This document shows, piece by piece, positions 1-8,998 of a DNA stretch of 64,000 nucleotides. The DNA lies in NCBI RefSeq assembly GCF_030285665.1, contig NZ_CP127295.1, positions 6,820,001 to 6,884,000 of the forward strand, in the 5' to 3' direction. Below the pieces are notes generated by a model. That model was given only the letters and a program-made list of their open reading frames with translations. It made no database searches and was not told the DNA's origin. Origin of the DNA: Amycolatopsis mongoliensis (GTDB taxonomy: Bacteria > Actinomycetota > Actinomycetes > Mycobacteriales > Pseudonocardiaceae). A program made the position numbers and the translations under genes. Numbering within the stretch: position 1 is the stretch's first letter; every line of letters starts with the position of its first letter.

Positions 1-231
1 GGCGGTGCGCTTGATGGTGACCCCGGCCTTGCTGCCGCACGAATCGACGCGCTTGGCCCAGTCCGAGGACGGCTCGTGCTGGGGGTAGGGGTCCCACCAC
101 GTGTAGGTGCCGCTCGCGGCGTTGCCGCCGCCGCTGTCGCTCGAAGACGAGCACGCGGCCAGGCCGGTGGCACACAGGGCCGCGGCGCCGAGGGCGATCG
201 CGGCGCGAGCGGATTTCGATGAACGCTTCAC
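1..231 (-). CDS. Sugar ABC transporter substrate-binding lipoprotein, N-terminal part (runs off the window)
   Basis: Only the first 77 codons are visible. The GTG start has an AAGGAGG ribosome site six bases upstream. The product begins with a basic n-region, a hydrophobic stretch and a lipobox (LAAC) followed by a Ser/Gly linker, so it should be exported and lipid-anchored. The next residues (TYTWWDPYPQHEPSSDW) resemble the start of extracellular family-1 sugar-binding proteins. It lies 27 bases after the LacI gene and downstream of the secreted glycoside hydrolase, so it probably captures the sugars that enzyme releases. The permease genes would be beyond the left edge. Substrate is unknown. 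Confidence 0.75.
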   Translation of the reverse strand, partial: MKRSSKSARAAIALGAAALCATGLAACSSSSDSGGGNAASGTYTWWDPYPQHEPSSDWAKRVDSCGSKAGVTIKRTA

Positions 232-258
232 TGGGTTCCTCCTTGAAAACGTGAAGAG

Positions 259-1284
259 CTAGGGACGGCCTGGTGGCCGTCCGGTGCTGCCGCGGTCGAC
301 GAGTTCGGGCGCGAGGAGCCGCCGGACCGGCGGCTCCGCGCGGGCCTGCGGCGACTCGATCCGCCGCACGAGCTGACGCACGGCCTGCTCGCCCAACCGG
401 TCCGGCGCACTTTCGATCGACGAATAGGGGAGCGAGAAGGTGCGGGCGAACTCGTCGGAGTACCGGCCGATCACCGACAGGTCCTCGGGCACACGCAGCC
501 CGCGAGCGGTCAGCACCGAGGGCAGCGCCGCCGCGGCGGCCTCGTTGTTGAGCAGCAGGCCGGTCGCCGTCGGGTGGGCGTCGAGAAGGCCGTGCAGGTC
601 CTGCCCGACCTCGGGCTGGCGAGAGGCGCCGAACACGGCGTGGATCTCGATGCCGCGCTCCCGCGCCTCCCGCAGCGCCGCGTTCTGGAGCCGCCAGACG
701 TACGCACCGCCCCGTTCCACCACGTGCTCCGGCTGCGACACCAGGATCAGCTCCCGGTGGCCGTGGGCGTGCATGTGCTCGACCATGAGGCGCCCGGCCG
801 CCTCGAAGTCGAGGTCGAACACGTCCACGCCGGAGCAGTCACCGGGCATGCCCACCAGGGCGCCGGGTTGCGGAGCGGACCTCAGGATCGGCACGCGCTC
901 GTCGTCCTGCGCGACGTTGAGCAGGACGACCCCGTCGACCATGCGGGAGCTGGTGATCCGGGTGAGGGCGTGCGCCCCGTCTGTCTCGGTCACCAGCAGC
1001 GTGTCGTAGCCCAGCGCGCGAGCCGTGTCCGAGACGCCCAGCATGTACTGCAACATGGCGGGTGCGAACTCGTCCGAGAAGAACTGCGCGAGCAGGCCGA
1101 CGACCATCGTCTGGGACGTGGCGAGCGCCCTCGCCCCGGCGTTCGGCGTGTAACCGAGCTCCAGGGCCAGCTCCTGCACCCGCCGGCGCACGCTGTCCGA
1201 GATCGTGCGCTTGCCGGACAGGGCATAGGACGCCGTACTCCGCGAAACGCCCGCCGCCTTCGCGATGTCGCCGATGGTGACCAA
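259..1284 (-). CDS. LacI family transcriptional regulator
   Basis: The 341-residue product has the classic LacI layout: an N-terminal helix-turn-helix (TIGDIAKAAGVSRSTASYAL, about residues 3-22), a hinge helix (GARALATSQT) and a periplasmic-binding-like sugar-sensing core. The likely start is TTG at 1284, five bases after GGAGG. It sits 19 bases after the glycoside hydrolase gene and 27 before the binding-protein gene, so it is inside the operon it probably represses. Palindromes with the central CG typical of LacI operators lie just upstream of the operon. The inducer is unknown; an oligosaccharide released by the upstream enzyme is the natural guess. Confidence 0.92.
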   Translation of the reverse strand: MVTIGDIAKAAGVSRSTASYALSGKRTISDSVRRRVQELALELGYTPNAGARALATSQTMVVGLLAQFFSDEFAPAMLQYMLGVSDTARALGYDTLLVTETDGAHALTRITSSRMVDGVVLLNVAQDDERVPILRSAPQPGALVGMPGDCSGVDVFDLDFEAAGRLMVEHMHAHGHRELILVSQPEHVVERGGAYVWRLQNAALREARERGIEIHAVFGASRQPEVGQDLHGLLDAHPTATGLLLNNEAAAAALPSVLTARGLRVPEDLSVIGRYSDEFARTFSLPYSSIESAPDRLGEQAVRQLVRRIESPQARAEPPVRRLLAPELVDRGSTGRPPGRP

Positions 1285-1303
1285 CTTTTCCTCCGATCCT
1301 GGT

Positions 1304-4300
1304 TCAGCGCGCGGGCGCGCTGAACGGGGCGATCGCGATCCGGTCCAGCACCGGTGCCCACTGGGAGCGCAGCGCCACGCCGGGGAACGTGTCCGAGGCG
1401 TAGGTGGTGCCGTCGAAGTTCGGCAGCTCCCCGGACCGGAACGTGATGGTGTTCGCGCCTGCCTTGAGCTGGACCGGCACGGTCAGCTCCCAGAAGTTGT
1501 CCTGGTGGAAGCTGTGCGGGAACAGCACCCGCTGCGCGGCCCCGCCGTTGACGGAGACGTCCGCGTGCCGGGCCACCGGGTCGGGGTTGTAGTGCGTAGC
1601 GACCGCCTGCTCGGGGTTCGAGTACCGGATCCGCATGGCGTAGGTGCCGTCCTTCGCGGCGGTCACCCGGAAGGTGAGCGCGTTGTCGTTGCCCGGGGCG
1701 CCGCCCACACCGGTGACGGCCTGGCCGCCGCCGGCGTTCGGCAGGGCGGTGACCTGGACCGAACCACTTCGCTGCGCGGCTTCGGCCTCGTACACCTCGG
1801 GCACCAGGGTGCCGTCGGTCCGGCGGACGTCGATCCGGTCGATCACGGACTTCGGGGCCACCCCGGTCAGCGTCACCTTGTTGACGCCGCCGGACAGCGA
1901 CACCGCGACCGAGCCGGATCCGGCCACCCGCCGCACCTCACGGCCGTTGACGGCGACCGCCGTGACGCTGCCGAGCGTCCCGCGGACCGTGATCGTCGAC
2001 TCGGCATCGGCCGGCGAGTAGACCCAGAAGGTCGCCTGGGCACCCTTGCCGAGCTCGGCGGAGCCGGGCCCGGATCCCGTGCCGTAGACGGCCTTTCCGC
2101 CCTTGAGCGTGGCCAGTTCGGCCTCGTACACGGACGTGGCCGCGGCGGGGTTGGGCAGCGCCAGCTTGATGCGGTCGACGATCGCGTCGCCCTTGGTCGT
2201 CCTGGTGCCGTCGAGACTGCGAGCGGCGAGGGAGATGACGTGCTTCCCCTTGCTCAGCCGCACCTTCGTGTCGGTGTGGTCCCACACCACCCACTTGTAG
2301 CCCAGTGGCAGCAGGATCTCCTGTTCGTTCGCTCCGTCGACGCGGACGAAGACGTTCGTCGGTCCCCGGTCCTTGATCAGGTCGGCGGTGTTGAGGGAAT
2401 TGGCGAACACGCTCAGGTCGTACGTGCCGTCCTGGGGCACGTCGACGGTGAAGCCGAGCACGCCGTCGGAACCGGTCCGCAGGCCGCCGACGTCGTACCC
2501 GCCGGAGGTGTAGAACTTCGACACGGCCTGCGGCGAGCCCTCGGGGCCGTTCTTCGTGTAGCCGGAGCCGGTGTAGGTGGCGTTCTCGGCCTCGTAGCTC
2601 TGGTCGACCAGCTTCGGCGGAGCCGCGGCGGAGGGGCTCTTCCCGGCGGGGCTGAGCACGATCTCGTAGGCCGAGGACTCCTTGAGCGACGGCAGCGAAC
2701 CGCCGAAGTCGAACGCGACCCTGCCGTCCTTGACCGCCACGTTCCGTTCGGTGATCAGCTCGGGCTGGGCCGAGTCACCGATCTGGCCGGTCCAGGGGAT
2801 CTCGCGGATCCAGGCGTGCACACTGCTGCCGAGACCCGGCGGGACCTTGTCGAACTGGATCCAGGCGGGGCCGTCCGCGCCGCCGAAGATCGCGCGGGCC
2901 TGTGCCTTCGACTCGTCGAGCGTCGCCACGCCCTGCAGGGAGTAGTTGACACCGGGGAAGGGCGGGTCGACGTGCACGGTGTGCCCGCTCATCTCGCCGT
3001 AGGCGTTGTACAGCCACCACTGCCCGTTGCCGCGGTTGGCCTGCACGGCCGAGTCGGACAGGTTGCCGTCGATGTTCCAGTACGCGATGTCCGCGTCGAT
3101 CTTCGAGTCCTCGATCGCCGAGATCCACTGGATCATCTGGCCCGGCACCGAAGTGTGGTAGTTGAACGCGTATTCGTTGACGTTGACCGGCAGCTGCCGG
3201 CCGGCATAGGCCGTACCGGCGAAGACTTCTTTCTCCCAAGCGCGGTACTGGGCGACGCTGGAGCGCACCTGTTCCGGGTGGCTCAGCTCGTGCCAGGTCA
3301 CCACCTGGGGCACCGTCCCGGCCGCCACGGTGTGCTGCAGGAAGCCCTTGACCTCCGGGTACAGCACGCTCGTGTTGGGCCCGGCGATCCTGGCGTTCGG
3401 CAGAATGCCCTTGATCAGCCGGTACGTCTGGTCCCACGCGGCGAAGTAGGCCGTCGGGTCGGTTCGCCAGCTGACGCGGTCGTAGCTCCATTCCCCGGTG
3501 CCGAACATGTTGCCTTCCGGCTCGTTGAACGGCACGAACACGATGTTGTCCTGGTACTTCGGGTCGAGCGTGCGGACCTGCTCGACCTGCTTGGCGATCT
3601 TTTCGCTGTACAGCCGCATCTTCTCTTCCGGCGTGCTGCCCGGCCACTGGTACGGGAAGCCGCGGTGGATGTCGGTCATGTAGATGTAGACGTCGCCGTT
3701 GCTGCTGTCGGCCAGCGGCTTGACGACCTCGAGCGCGTCGGCACCCGGGTGCTGCGGGCCGTCCTGTGCCTTCGTGGAGATGGTGCGGACGTGCATGCCT
3801 TCGATCAGGTTGTTCGTGGGCACGCCGTCGCCGTACAGGCCGTAGAGGCTGCCGGACGCGCCGCCGTGGAACGCCCCGGTGCCGGTGCCGAGGTCGATCG
3901 TCAGCTGCCCGGGGCGGATCACCCGGACGTTCGCGGTGACCGGAATGCCCCCGGCGGATCCGGTGACGGTGAAGTCGCCGGGAGCGCCGTAGGCGGCGGG
4001 GTCGACCGCCTGCCACGCGATGGGGACGTCGCGGTCGTAGCCGTCGCTGAACGTGCTGCGCACCGCCGGCGGCAGGGCCGGCGCGGTGCCCACGGCGGTC
4101 CTGAGGTCGAACGTCGTTCGGGCCGGGGTCACCGCGGTCGGCGCCCGGCCGCCGGTCAGCTGCGCGACCTGGTCGGCGGACAGCGCCGAGTCGAACACCT
4201 GGAAGTCGTCGATCGCGCCCTTGAACAGCGGGTCGGGGTAGAAGGATTTGCCGATGTAGCCCGCGGAGGTCGCCGTCGAGTCGATGATCTGGGCGGCGGT

Positions 4301-4927
4301 GAGGTTCGTCGGGGTGCTCGCGACGGCGGTGCCGTCGAGGTAAGTGGTCAGCCGGTGCGCGGCCGAGTCGAGCGTCACCGTGACGGTCTTCCACGCTGCG
4401 GCGGGCAGTGCGCCGTAGCCGGTGACCTGGGCCTCGGCCCCGCCGCCGGCGGTGGTGGCCGCGGTGCGCAGGTTTCCGTCACCGTTGGACGGTGTGCTGA
4501 ACAGGTACTTCGTGGTGTCCCGGCCCAGCGCGTAGATCCACTGCCAGGCGCCGGCGTTCGTGTTGTCCCACTTCAGCCGGGCCGAGACCGTCAGGTCGGG
4601 GGCGCTCGAGAGAGCCTCGCGGGGAATCCGGACGTACGCGCCGTCGGAGGTGGGCGCGCCACCGGGGAGGTTCAGTGCGGTGCCACCGTCCGCGCCGGTC
4701 ACCATCGTGGCCGTCGCGCCGTTCACCAGGGTTCCGTTCAGCCCGTGGCCCGACGAGTCGGTCACCACGCCGGTGGCGACGTCGTCGGTGTCGAACGCGT
4801 AGTGCAGCGTGGGAGCGGGCGGACCGGCGGCGGCCGCCGTGGCGGGCACCAGGCCGGCACTCAGTGTCGCGGCCAGGGCCGCCGGAAGGGTACGGGCGAG
4901 CGCCCGTTGCGTCCTCGATAGCACCAT
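1304..4927 (-). CDS. Secreted multidomain glycoside hydrolase (LamG - Ig-like - clan A-type catalytic domain - three CBM6/35-like modules)
   Basis: The 1207-residue protein starts at ATG 4927 (AGGAG eight bases upstream) rather than at the GTG 30 bases earlier. It has a signal peptide ending near an Ala-rich site (about residue 35), a LamG-like domain (about 40-255), a bacterial Ig-like domain (about 268-338), a TIM-barrel-like catalytic region (about 345-650) and three beta-sandwich modules each opening with a YEAE motif (about 775-925, 930-1035, 1045-1207), typical of CBM6/CBM35. VPFNEPEG (Glu 469) and VNVNEYAF (Glu 585) fit the acid/base and nucleophile of clan A enzymes. I cannot fix the GH family; GH39-like is closest. 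It leads the operon with LacI and the sugar-binding protein, implying polysaccharide use. Confidence 0.85.
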   Translation of the reverse strand: MVLSRTQRALARTLPAALAATLSAGLVPATAAAAGPPAPTLHYAFDTDDVATGVVTDSSGHGLNGTLVNGATATMVTGADGGTALNLPGGAPTSDGAYVRIPREALSSAPDLTVSARLKWDNTNAGAWQWIYALGRDTTKYLFSTPSNGDGNLRTAATTAGGGAEAQVTGYGALPAAAWKTVTVTLDSAAHRLTTYLDGTAVASTPTNLTAAQIIDSTATSAGYIGKSFYPDPLFKGAIDDFQVFDSALSADQVAQLTGGRAPTAVTPARTTFDLRTAVGTAPALPPAVRSTFSDGYDRDVPIAWQAVDPAAYGAPGDFTVTGSAGGIPVTANVRVIRPGQLTIDLGTGTGAFHGGASGSLYGLYGDGVPTNNLIEGMHVRTISTKAQDGPQHPGADALEVVKPLADSSNGDVYIYMTDIHRGFPYQWPGSTPEEKMRLYSEKIAKQVEQVRTLDPKYQDNIVFVPFNEPEGNMFGTGEWSYDRVSWRTDPTAYFAAWDQTYRLIKGILPNARIAGPNTSVLYPEVKGFLQHTVAAGTVPQVVTWHELSHPEQVRSSVAQYRAWEKEVFAGTAYAGRQLPVNVNEYAFNYHTSVPGQMIQWISAIEDSKIDADIAYWNIDGNLSDSAVQANRGNGQWWLYNAYGEMSGHTVHVDPPFPGVNYSLQGVATLDESKAQARAIFGGADGPAWIQFDKVPPGLGSSVHAWIREIPWTGQIGDSAQPELITERNVAVKDGRVAFDFGGSLPSLKESSAYEIVLSPAGKSPSAAAPPKLVDQSYEAENATYTGSGYTKNGPEGSPQAVSKFYTSGGYDVGGLRTGSDGVLGFTVDVPQDGTYDLSVFANSLNTADLIKDRGPTNVFVRVDGANEQEILLPLGYKWVVWDHTDTKVRLSKGKHVISLAARSLDGTRTTKGDAIVDRIKLALPNPAAATSVYEAELATLKGGKAVYGTGSGPGSAELGKGAQATFWVYSPADAESTITVRGTLGSVTAVAVNGREVRRVAGSGSVAVSLSGGVNKVTLTGVAPKSVIDRIDVRRTDGTLVPEVYEAEAAQRSGSVQVTALPNAGGGQAVTGVGGAPGNDNALTFRVTAAKDGTYAMRIRYSNPEQAVATHYNPDPVARHADVSVNGGAAQRVLFPHSFHQDNFWELTVPVQLKAGANTITFRSGELPNFDGTTYASDTFPGVALRSQWAPVLDRIAIAPFSAPAR

Positions 4928-4990
4928 CGTTGCTGCTCCTGAGGTCGATGGACTCAACGTGATAGGGGCGACGATCGGATTCTGCGGTGT

Positions 4991-5029
4991 CGAACCGGTT
5001 CGCCCGATTGGTCAGTCGAACCGGTTCGA
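4991..5029. promoter_or_regulatory. Tandem palindromic operators upstream of the glycoside hydrolase operon
   Basis: Two perfect palindromes share the core CGAACCGGTTCG: 4991-5002 (12 bp) and 5016-5029 (14 bp, TCGAACCGGTTCGA). Their centres are 26 bp apart. Both have the central CG usual for LacI-family operators and lie 64-102 bp upstream of the hydrolase start. The nearest candidate binder is the LacI regulator of the same operon. Confidence 0.6.
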
Positions 5030-5050
5030 CGCCGCGGATTCAGGGCCCAT

Positions 5051-5064
5051 TGTGAGCGCTAACA
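5051..5064. promoter_or_regulatory. LacI/CebR-like operator
   Basis: TGTGAGCGCTAACA is a 14-bp palindrome with one mismatched pair and an AGCGCT core, the form bound by many actinobacterial LacI repressors of glycan genes. It differs from the tandem CGAACCGGTTCG sites next to it, so two different regulators, or one with two site types, may act here. Confidence 0.5.
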
Positions 5065-5626
5065 CGGAGGGATGACAACCCCCGGATTCGGCCGGGAAGA
5101 CTTCGCCGGGTCTGCGGCCACTCGGGTGACGACCAACCGGCGGTGCGGGCATCCTGCTGTCGGACCAGCCTGCGAGCCGCGAAGATCCGACGGCGGCGGG
5201 ATCCGCTGTGGAGCAGTACTCGGACCCGCGAGCTCCGGCCCGGCGGTGCGCGGGCGAGCACATCGCCGGTAGGGGAGCCAGGGATTTCCGTGCCGCGGTG
5301 ATGAACTGGCGTCGGATGACCTGTCGATCGGCTGCGGGGCGAAGACGTCGATGGGTTCGCCAGGTCTTTCGCCAGCTCGGTTACCTGCCCGCGCAGGGGC
5401 AGCGGCTCGCTCGGCCGTCCAGGGGCCGCTCCCGGTGGACGTCGGCTGCCCTGGTCCGATGTCGTTCGTCTTCGTGCCAAGCTGCTCGGAGAGCTTCGAG
5501 TTCGTACCGGGGCAAGGGACGACCTCGCAGCCGTCCGGTAGCCGACCTCGCCGAGGTCGTCGACGACGGTGTCGAACCCCGAGCGCTGCCAACGAACCTC
5601 GGGCTCGCGACACCAGGCGCCGGCGT
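5065..5626. other. Gene-poor interval with one repeat module
   Basis: No convincing gene is seen in this 560-base interval on either strand; the open frames have poor composition. The only recognisable item is a 25-base copy of the gene-end repeat module (5590-5614), also present near 14972 and 22483. Confidence 0.5.
5590..5614 (-). repeat. Gene-end repeat module, copy C
   Basis: On the minus strand this reads GTGTCGCG, a short variable spacer, then GAGGTTCGTTG. The same module occurs at 14972-14996 and 22483-22507, each time at the 3' end of a leftward gene or gene relic. Here it lies 13 bases beyond the stop of the amidohydrolase relic. Confidence 0.55.
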
Positions 5627-5896
5627 TCAGCCGAGCCCGCCCAGCTGCACCGGGTTGTTGTCCCGCTCGAACGACGCCGCGCGCATCCGCGGCCCCACGG
5701 CCAGGCCGGCGGCGTTGCAGTCGCGCAGGACGGTCGCACCCCGGCAGTCGACGACGCGGTCGCCCGGTTCGGGGTCGACGCCGGAACGCACGGCCTCGAT
5801 CCGGTCACCCCGGACCACGACGTCACCCGGCACCGCCGCCGAGCCGGTCCCGTCGAACACCCGGCCGCCGGTGAAGATCACCCTGGACCCGCGCAT
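5627..5896 (-). pseudogene. Amidohydrolase remnant (internally deleted and C-terminally truncated)
   Basis: The 89-codon frame starts like a metal-dependent amidohydrolase: VIFTGGRVFDGTGSAAVPGD, then RGDRIEAV and VVDCRGAT. The usual continuation to a metal-binding HxH motif is absent. The sequence jumps to VLRDCNAAGLAVG and ends after about 90 residues, against about 400 in the family. A GAGGA ribosome site precedes the ATG, so the start is genuine. It is the last gene of the leftward SDR operon. It is probably inactive, lacking all metal ligands. Confidence 0.6.
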
Positions 5897-5918
5897 CCGC
5901 TCGTCCTCACCGACGAAG

Positions 5919-6683
5919 TCATGCGCCGATCATGTTGTAGCCGCCGTCGGCGACCATGAGGCTGCCGGTCATGTGGCTCGCGTCCTCGGTGGCGAGGAAC
6001 AGCGCGGTCCCGGCGAGCTCCTCCGGCCGGGGGATCCGGCCGAGCGGGGTGTCGTTGCGCAGCTGCTCGCCGCGCCCGGACTTCCAGTCCTCCCGGCCCA
6101 GCGTCGCCTCGGTCTCGATGAAGCCCGGCGCGAAGACGTTCACCCGCACGGTGGGCGCGAAGGCGCGCGCGTACGACTTGGTCAGGCCGATGATCCCGTA
6201 CTTGGCCGCCGCGTACTGCGGGGCGCGGGCGCTGCCGCGGGCGACGACCGTCGAGCCGATGTTGACGATCGCGCCGCCGCCCTGGGTGAGCATCCGGTCG
6301 CCGAACTCGTGCGTGCACAGCAGCGTGCCCTTGATGTCGACGGCGAGGACGTGGTCGATCGACTCCTCGGTGATGTCCCGCCACGACATCTGCTCGCGCG
6401 CGACGTCGCCGACGTTGTTGACCGCGACGTCGACGCGGCCGAAGTGGCTCCACACCTCGTCGGCCATCCGGCGGATCTGGTCGTGCTCGGCGATGTCCGC
6501 CTGCACGAGGAACGCCTTGCGCCCCAGCGCTTCGACGCGCTCCACGGTGCGCTCGGCGCCGGCCCGCGAGCCGCGGAAGTGCACGGCGACGTCGGCGCCT
6601 TCCTGCGCGGCGCGCACGGCGATCTCGGCGCCGAACCCGGTGCCGGCGCCGGTGACGAGGACGGTCTTGCCGGTGAATCGCAT
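5919..6683 (-). CDS. SDR family NAD(P)-dependent oxidoreductase
   Basis: This 254-residue classical short-chain dehydrogenase has the TGAGTGFG nucleotide-binding motif near residue 11, NNVG in the central strand, the catalytic YAAAK motif and a DGGYN segment near the end. An AAGGAG site precedes the ATG. It follows a second SDR by only 10 bases and is followed by an amidohydrolase relic, so all were probably one transcript. Classical SDRs oxidise alcohols or reduce ketones on small substrates. Divergent fumarylacetoacetase-family genes suggest a sugar-acid or aromatic-derived oxo-acid pathway, but the substrate cannot be told from sequence. Confidence 0.9.
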   Translation of the reverse strand: MRFTGKTVLVTGAGTGFGAEIAVRAAQEGADVAVHFRGSRAGAERTVERVEALGRKAFLVQADIAEHDQIRRMADEVWSHFGRVDVAVNNVGDVAREQMSWRDITEESIDHVLAVDIKGTLLCTHEFGDRMLTQGGGAIVNIGSTVVARGSARAPQYAAAKYGIIGLTKSYARAFAPTVRVNVFAPGFIETEATLGREDWKSGRGEQLRNDTPLGRIPRPEELAGTALFLATEDASHMTGSLMVADGGYNMIGA

Positions 6684-6693
6684 GAAGAACTCC

Positions 6694-7422
6694 TTAAACG
6701 AGGGTGCGGCCGCCGTCGGCGTACAGCACGTGACCGGTGACGAACGCCGAGCGCTCGGAGCAGAGGAACAGGACCGGGCCGACGAGGTCGTCGACGGCGC
6801 CGAGCCGCCCGGCGGGAACGAGCGACGTCAGCTCGTCGCGGACGCCGGGCTTGTCGAGGTGGTGGCGGGTCAGCCCGGTCTCGGTGTAGCCGGGCGCGAC
6901 GGCGTTCACCGTGACGCCGCTGCCCGCCCACTCCCGGGCCATCACCCGGGCGAGCTGGTCGACTCCGCCCTTCGTGGCGGCGTAGGGCGCGTGGTGCGGG
7001 TGCGCGAGCAGGCCGGACACCGACGACAGGTAGACGATCCGGCCGTGCCCGGCCGGCACCAGCACCTCGCCCGCGGCCTTGCCGGTCCGGAACGCGCTGC
7101 TCAGGTTGAGCGTGACGATCGAGTCCCAGACCTCGTCCGGGGTCTCGAGCACCGGCCGCCGGTCGTTGACGCCGACGGCGTGCACGAAGACGTCGAGCCC
7201 GCCGAGCAGCTCGACGGCCCGCGTGACGCACTCGCGGCTGCCTTCGGCCGTGGCCAGGTCCGCCCGCAGCGTCTTGGTCCCGACCGCGGCGAGCCGCTCT
7301 TCGTCGACGTCGGCGACCACGACCTCCGCGCCCGCTTCGGCGAGCGCCGCGGCGACCCCGCCGCCGATGCCCCCGGCGCCCGCCACCAGGGCCTTCCGGC
7401 CGTGCAGCCCGAGCCAGTCCAC
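6694..7422 (-). CDS. SDR family oxidoreductase (atypical glycine motif)
   Basis: I take GTG 7422 as the start because AAGGAG lies six bases upstream; the frame stays open further but has no better site. The 242-residue product has AGAGGIGG in place of the usual TGxxxGxG, a VHAVG segment where NNAG is expected, the catalytic YAATK, and a C-terminal YADGGRT. It is first in the leftward operon with a second SDR. It faces the carboxymuconolactone decarboxylase-like gene across a short divergent region, so the two operons are probably co-regulated. Confidence 0.88.
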   Translation of the reverse strand: MDWLGLHGRKALVAGAGGIGGGVAAALAEAGAEVVVADVDEERLAAVGTKTLRADLATAEGSRECVTRAVELLGGLDVFVHAVGVNDRRPVLETPDEVWDSIVTLNLSSAFRTGKAAGEVLVPAGHGRIVYLSSVSGLLAHPHHAPYAATKGGVDQLARVMAREWAGSGVTVNAVAPGYTETGLTRHHLDKPGVRDELTSLVPAGRLGAVDDLVGPVLFLCSERSAFVTGHVLYADGGRTLV

Positions 7423-7490
7423 TCCGCGCTCCTTCACCGTCCTTGGTGGCGCCGACGGTAGGTTCCGGGCCGCGGCCCGAGGAACGGCTG

Positions 7491-7505
7491 TGCCATTGGT
7501 TGGCA
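7491..7505. promoter_or_regulatory. Candidate operator in the divergent SDR / CMD promoter region
   Basis: TGCCATTGGTTGGCA is a 15-base inverted repeat (5-bp arms) in the short space between the divergent operons. It is a plausible shared operator. No regulator is adjacent; the nearest is the TetR gene at 9824-10396. Confidence 0.3.
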
Positions 7506-7547
7506 ACACCGGGCCCGGGGACGGCGGGCGCTGGTGGGATGGCCGGC

Positions 7548-8129
7548 ATGAGCAGGCTGCCGCACCTCACCCCGGACGACCTCGACGCCGAGCAGCGGGT
7601 GCTCTACGACACGATCACCGGCGGCCCCCGCGCGGCCGGGCCGCAGCGGTTTCCCCTGGTCGATGCCGCCGGCGCGCTCACCGGCCCGTTCAACGCGATG
7701 CTCGTCGCGCCGCCGGCCGGGCACGCGCTGCAGGGGCTCGGCGCCGCGATCCGGTACGGGACGACGCTGACCGACCGCATCCGGGAACTGGCGATCCTCG
7801 CCGTCGCGGCCCGCTGGGACTGCGCGTTCGAGCGGTACGCCCACGAGCCGCACGCGCGGGCCGCCGGGATCACCGGGGCGCAGGTCGAAGCGGTCCGCGG
7901 CGGCGCGCTGCCGGACCTCGCCGACGAGACCGAGCGGGCGGCGCTGCGGTTCGTGTCCGCGCTGCTGCGCGACGAGGACGTCGACGACGCGACTTACGCC
8001 GAGATCGTGCCGATCATTGGCAACCGCATGGCCGTCGAGCTCACCACTTTGGTGGGCTACTACGCGACGCTGGCCCTGCAGCTGCGGGTCTTCCGCGTCA
8101 CCGAACCCGGAGGAAGCAGACACCGATGA
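7548..8129 (+). CDS. Carboxymuconolactone decarboxylase (AhpD-like) family protein
   Basis: The roughly 193-residue all-helical protein carries the CMD segment RELAILAVAARWDCAFERYAH followed by GITGAQVEAV. The cysteine pair of AhpD-type peroxidases (CxxC) is missing: only the single Cys in RWDC is present. A lyase/isomerase-type or structural role is therefore more likely than peroxide reduction. The start at 7548 or nine bases earlier cannot be decided. Its stop overlaps the next start (ATGA), giving tight coupling to two FAH-family hydrolases and placing it in the same catabolic pathway. Confidence 0.8.
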   Translation: MSRLPHLTPDDLDAEQRVLYDTITGGPRAAGPQRFPLVDAAGALTGPFNAMLVAPPAGHALQGLGAAIRYGTTLTDRIRELAILAVAARWDCAFERYAHEPHARAAGITGAQVEAVRGGALPDLADETERAALRFVSALLRDEDVDDATYAEIVPIIGNRMAVELTTLVGYYATLALQLRVFRVTEPGGSRHR

Positions 8130-8998
8130 AGCTCGTCACCTTCAACGAGAACCAGGTCGGCCGGATCGCCGACGACCAGGTCCTGGAGCTCGACACGGCT
8201 TCGGCCCGCGAGTTCTTCGAACGCGACCGGGACGTGCCCGAGACCGGCCGCCGCTACCCCCTGGCCGAGGTGCGCCTGCGCGCGCCGATCGTGCCGAAGA
8301 AGTTCTTCCACACCGCGGGCAACTTCCGCGAGCACCACGACGACCTCGCCCGGGTGAACTGGTCGCACCCGGTGAACAAGGGCATCGTCTTCTTCCAGAA
8401 CGTCGACGCGATCATCGGCCCGGGCGACCCGATCGTCTACCCGGAGCACCTGACGTCGGAACTGGACTACGAGCTCGAGCTGGCGATCGTGCTCGGCAAG
8501 CCGGGCAAGTTCTTCACCGCCGAGCAGGCGGCCGAGCACATCGGTGGCTACCTGGTCTTCAACGACATCACCGCGCGTGACATCCAGCGCCGCGAGATGG
8601 AGTCGGGTGTCTTCTCCTTCTCCAAGGCCATCGACACGTTCTGCCCGATCGGCCCGTACATCGTGACCGCCGACGAGATCGAGGACCCGCACGACCTGGA
8701 CATGGAACTGCGCGTCAACGGCCAGGTGCGGCAGAAGTCCAACACCGGGCGGATGTCCGTGTCGATCCCGCAGCTCGTCGCCTACCATTCGCCGCAGGTC
8801 TACAGCGCGGGCGACCTCATCACGACCGGCACGGTCGCGGGTGTCGCGGCGAGCACCGAGGACCCCTTCGCGAACTACCTCAAGCCCGGCGACGTCGTCG
8901 AAGCGGAGATCGAAGGCATCGGCGTGCTGCGCAACCGCGTCGTGTCGTGGCAGGACGCCCACGGCACGCCGCCTCCGGCCGCGGACCAGTGGATCTGA
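8126..8998 (+). CDS. Fumarylacetoacetate hydrolase family protein (first of two)
   Basis: The 290-residue product fits the FAH C-terminal catalytic fold. SELDYELELAIVLGK carries the metal-binding acidic residues, and GYLVFNDITARDIQRRE and ITTGTVAGVA are typical of 2-hydroxyhepta-2,4-diene-1,7-dioate isomerase / oxo-acid hydrolase relatives. Start ATG 8126 overlaps the previous stop and has AGGAGG upstream. The next gene overlaps its stop (TGATG). Members hydrolyse or isomerise 2,4-dioxo acids or decarboxylate oxo acids using Mg or Mn. With two SDRs opposite, a sugar-acid or aromatic side pathway is plausible; the exact substrate is unknown. Confidence 0.88.
   Translation: MKLVTFNENQVGRIADDQVLELDTASAREFFERDRDVPETGRRYPLAEVRLRAPIVPKKFFHTAGNFREHHDDLARVNWSHPVNKGIVFFQNVDAIIGPGDPIVYPEHLTSELDYELELAIVLGKPGKFFTAEQAAEHIGGYLVFNDITARDIQRREMESGVFSFSKAIDTFCPIGPYIVTADEIEDPHDLDMELRVNGQVRQKSNTGRMSVSIPQLVAYHSPQVYSAGDLITTGTVAGVAASTEDPFANYLKPGDVVEAEIEGIGVLRNRVVSWQDAHGTPPPAADQWI

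Noticed and set aside
1265..4921. A plus-strand open frame of more than 1200 codons
   Set aside because: It is antisense to the glycoside hydrolase, Arg/Val/Gly-rich without domains; a shadow produced by high GC. The same applies to a long minus-strand frame at 53205-55667.
5059..5826. A 255-codon minus-strand frame
   Set aside because: Low-complexity Arg/Ser/Pro composition, no family motifs, and overlap with the amidohydrolase relic in another frame.
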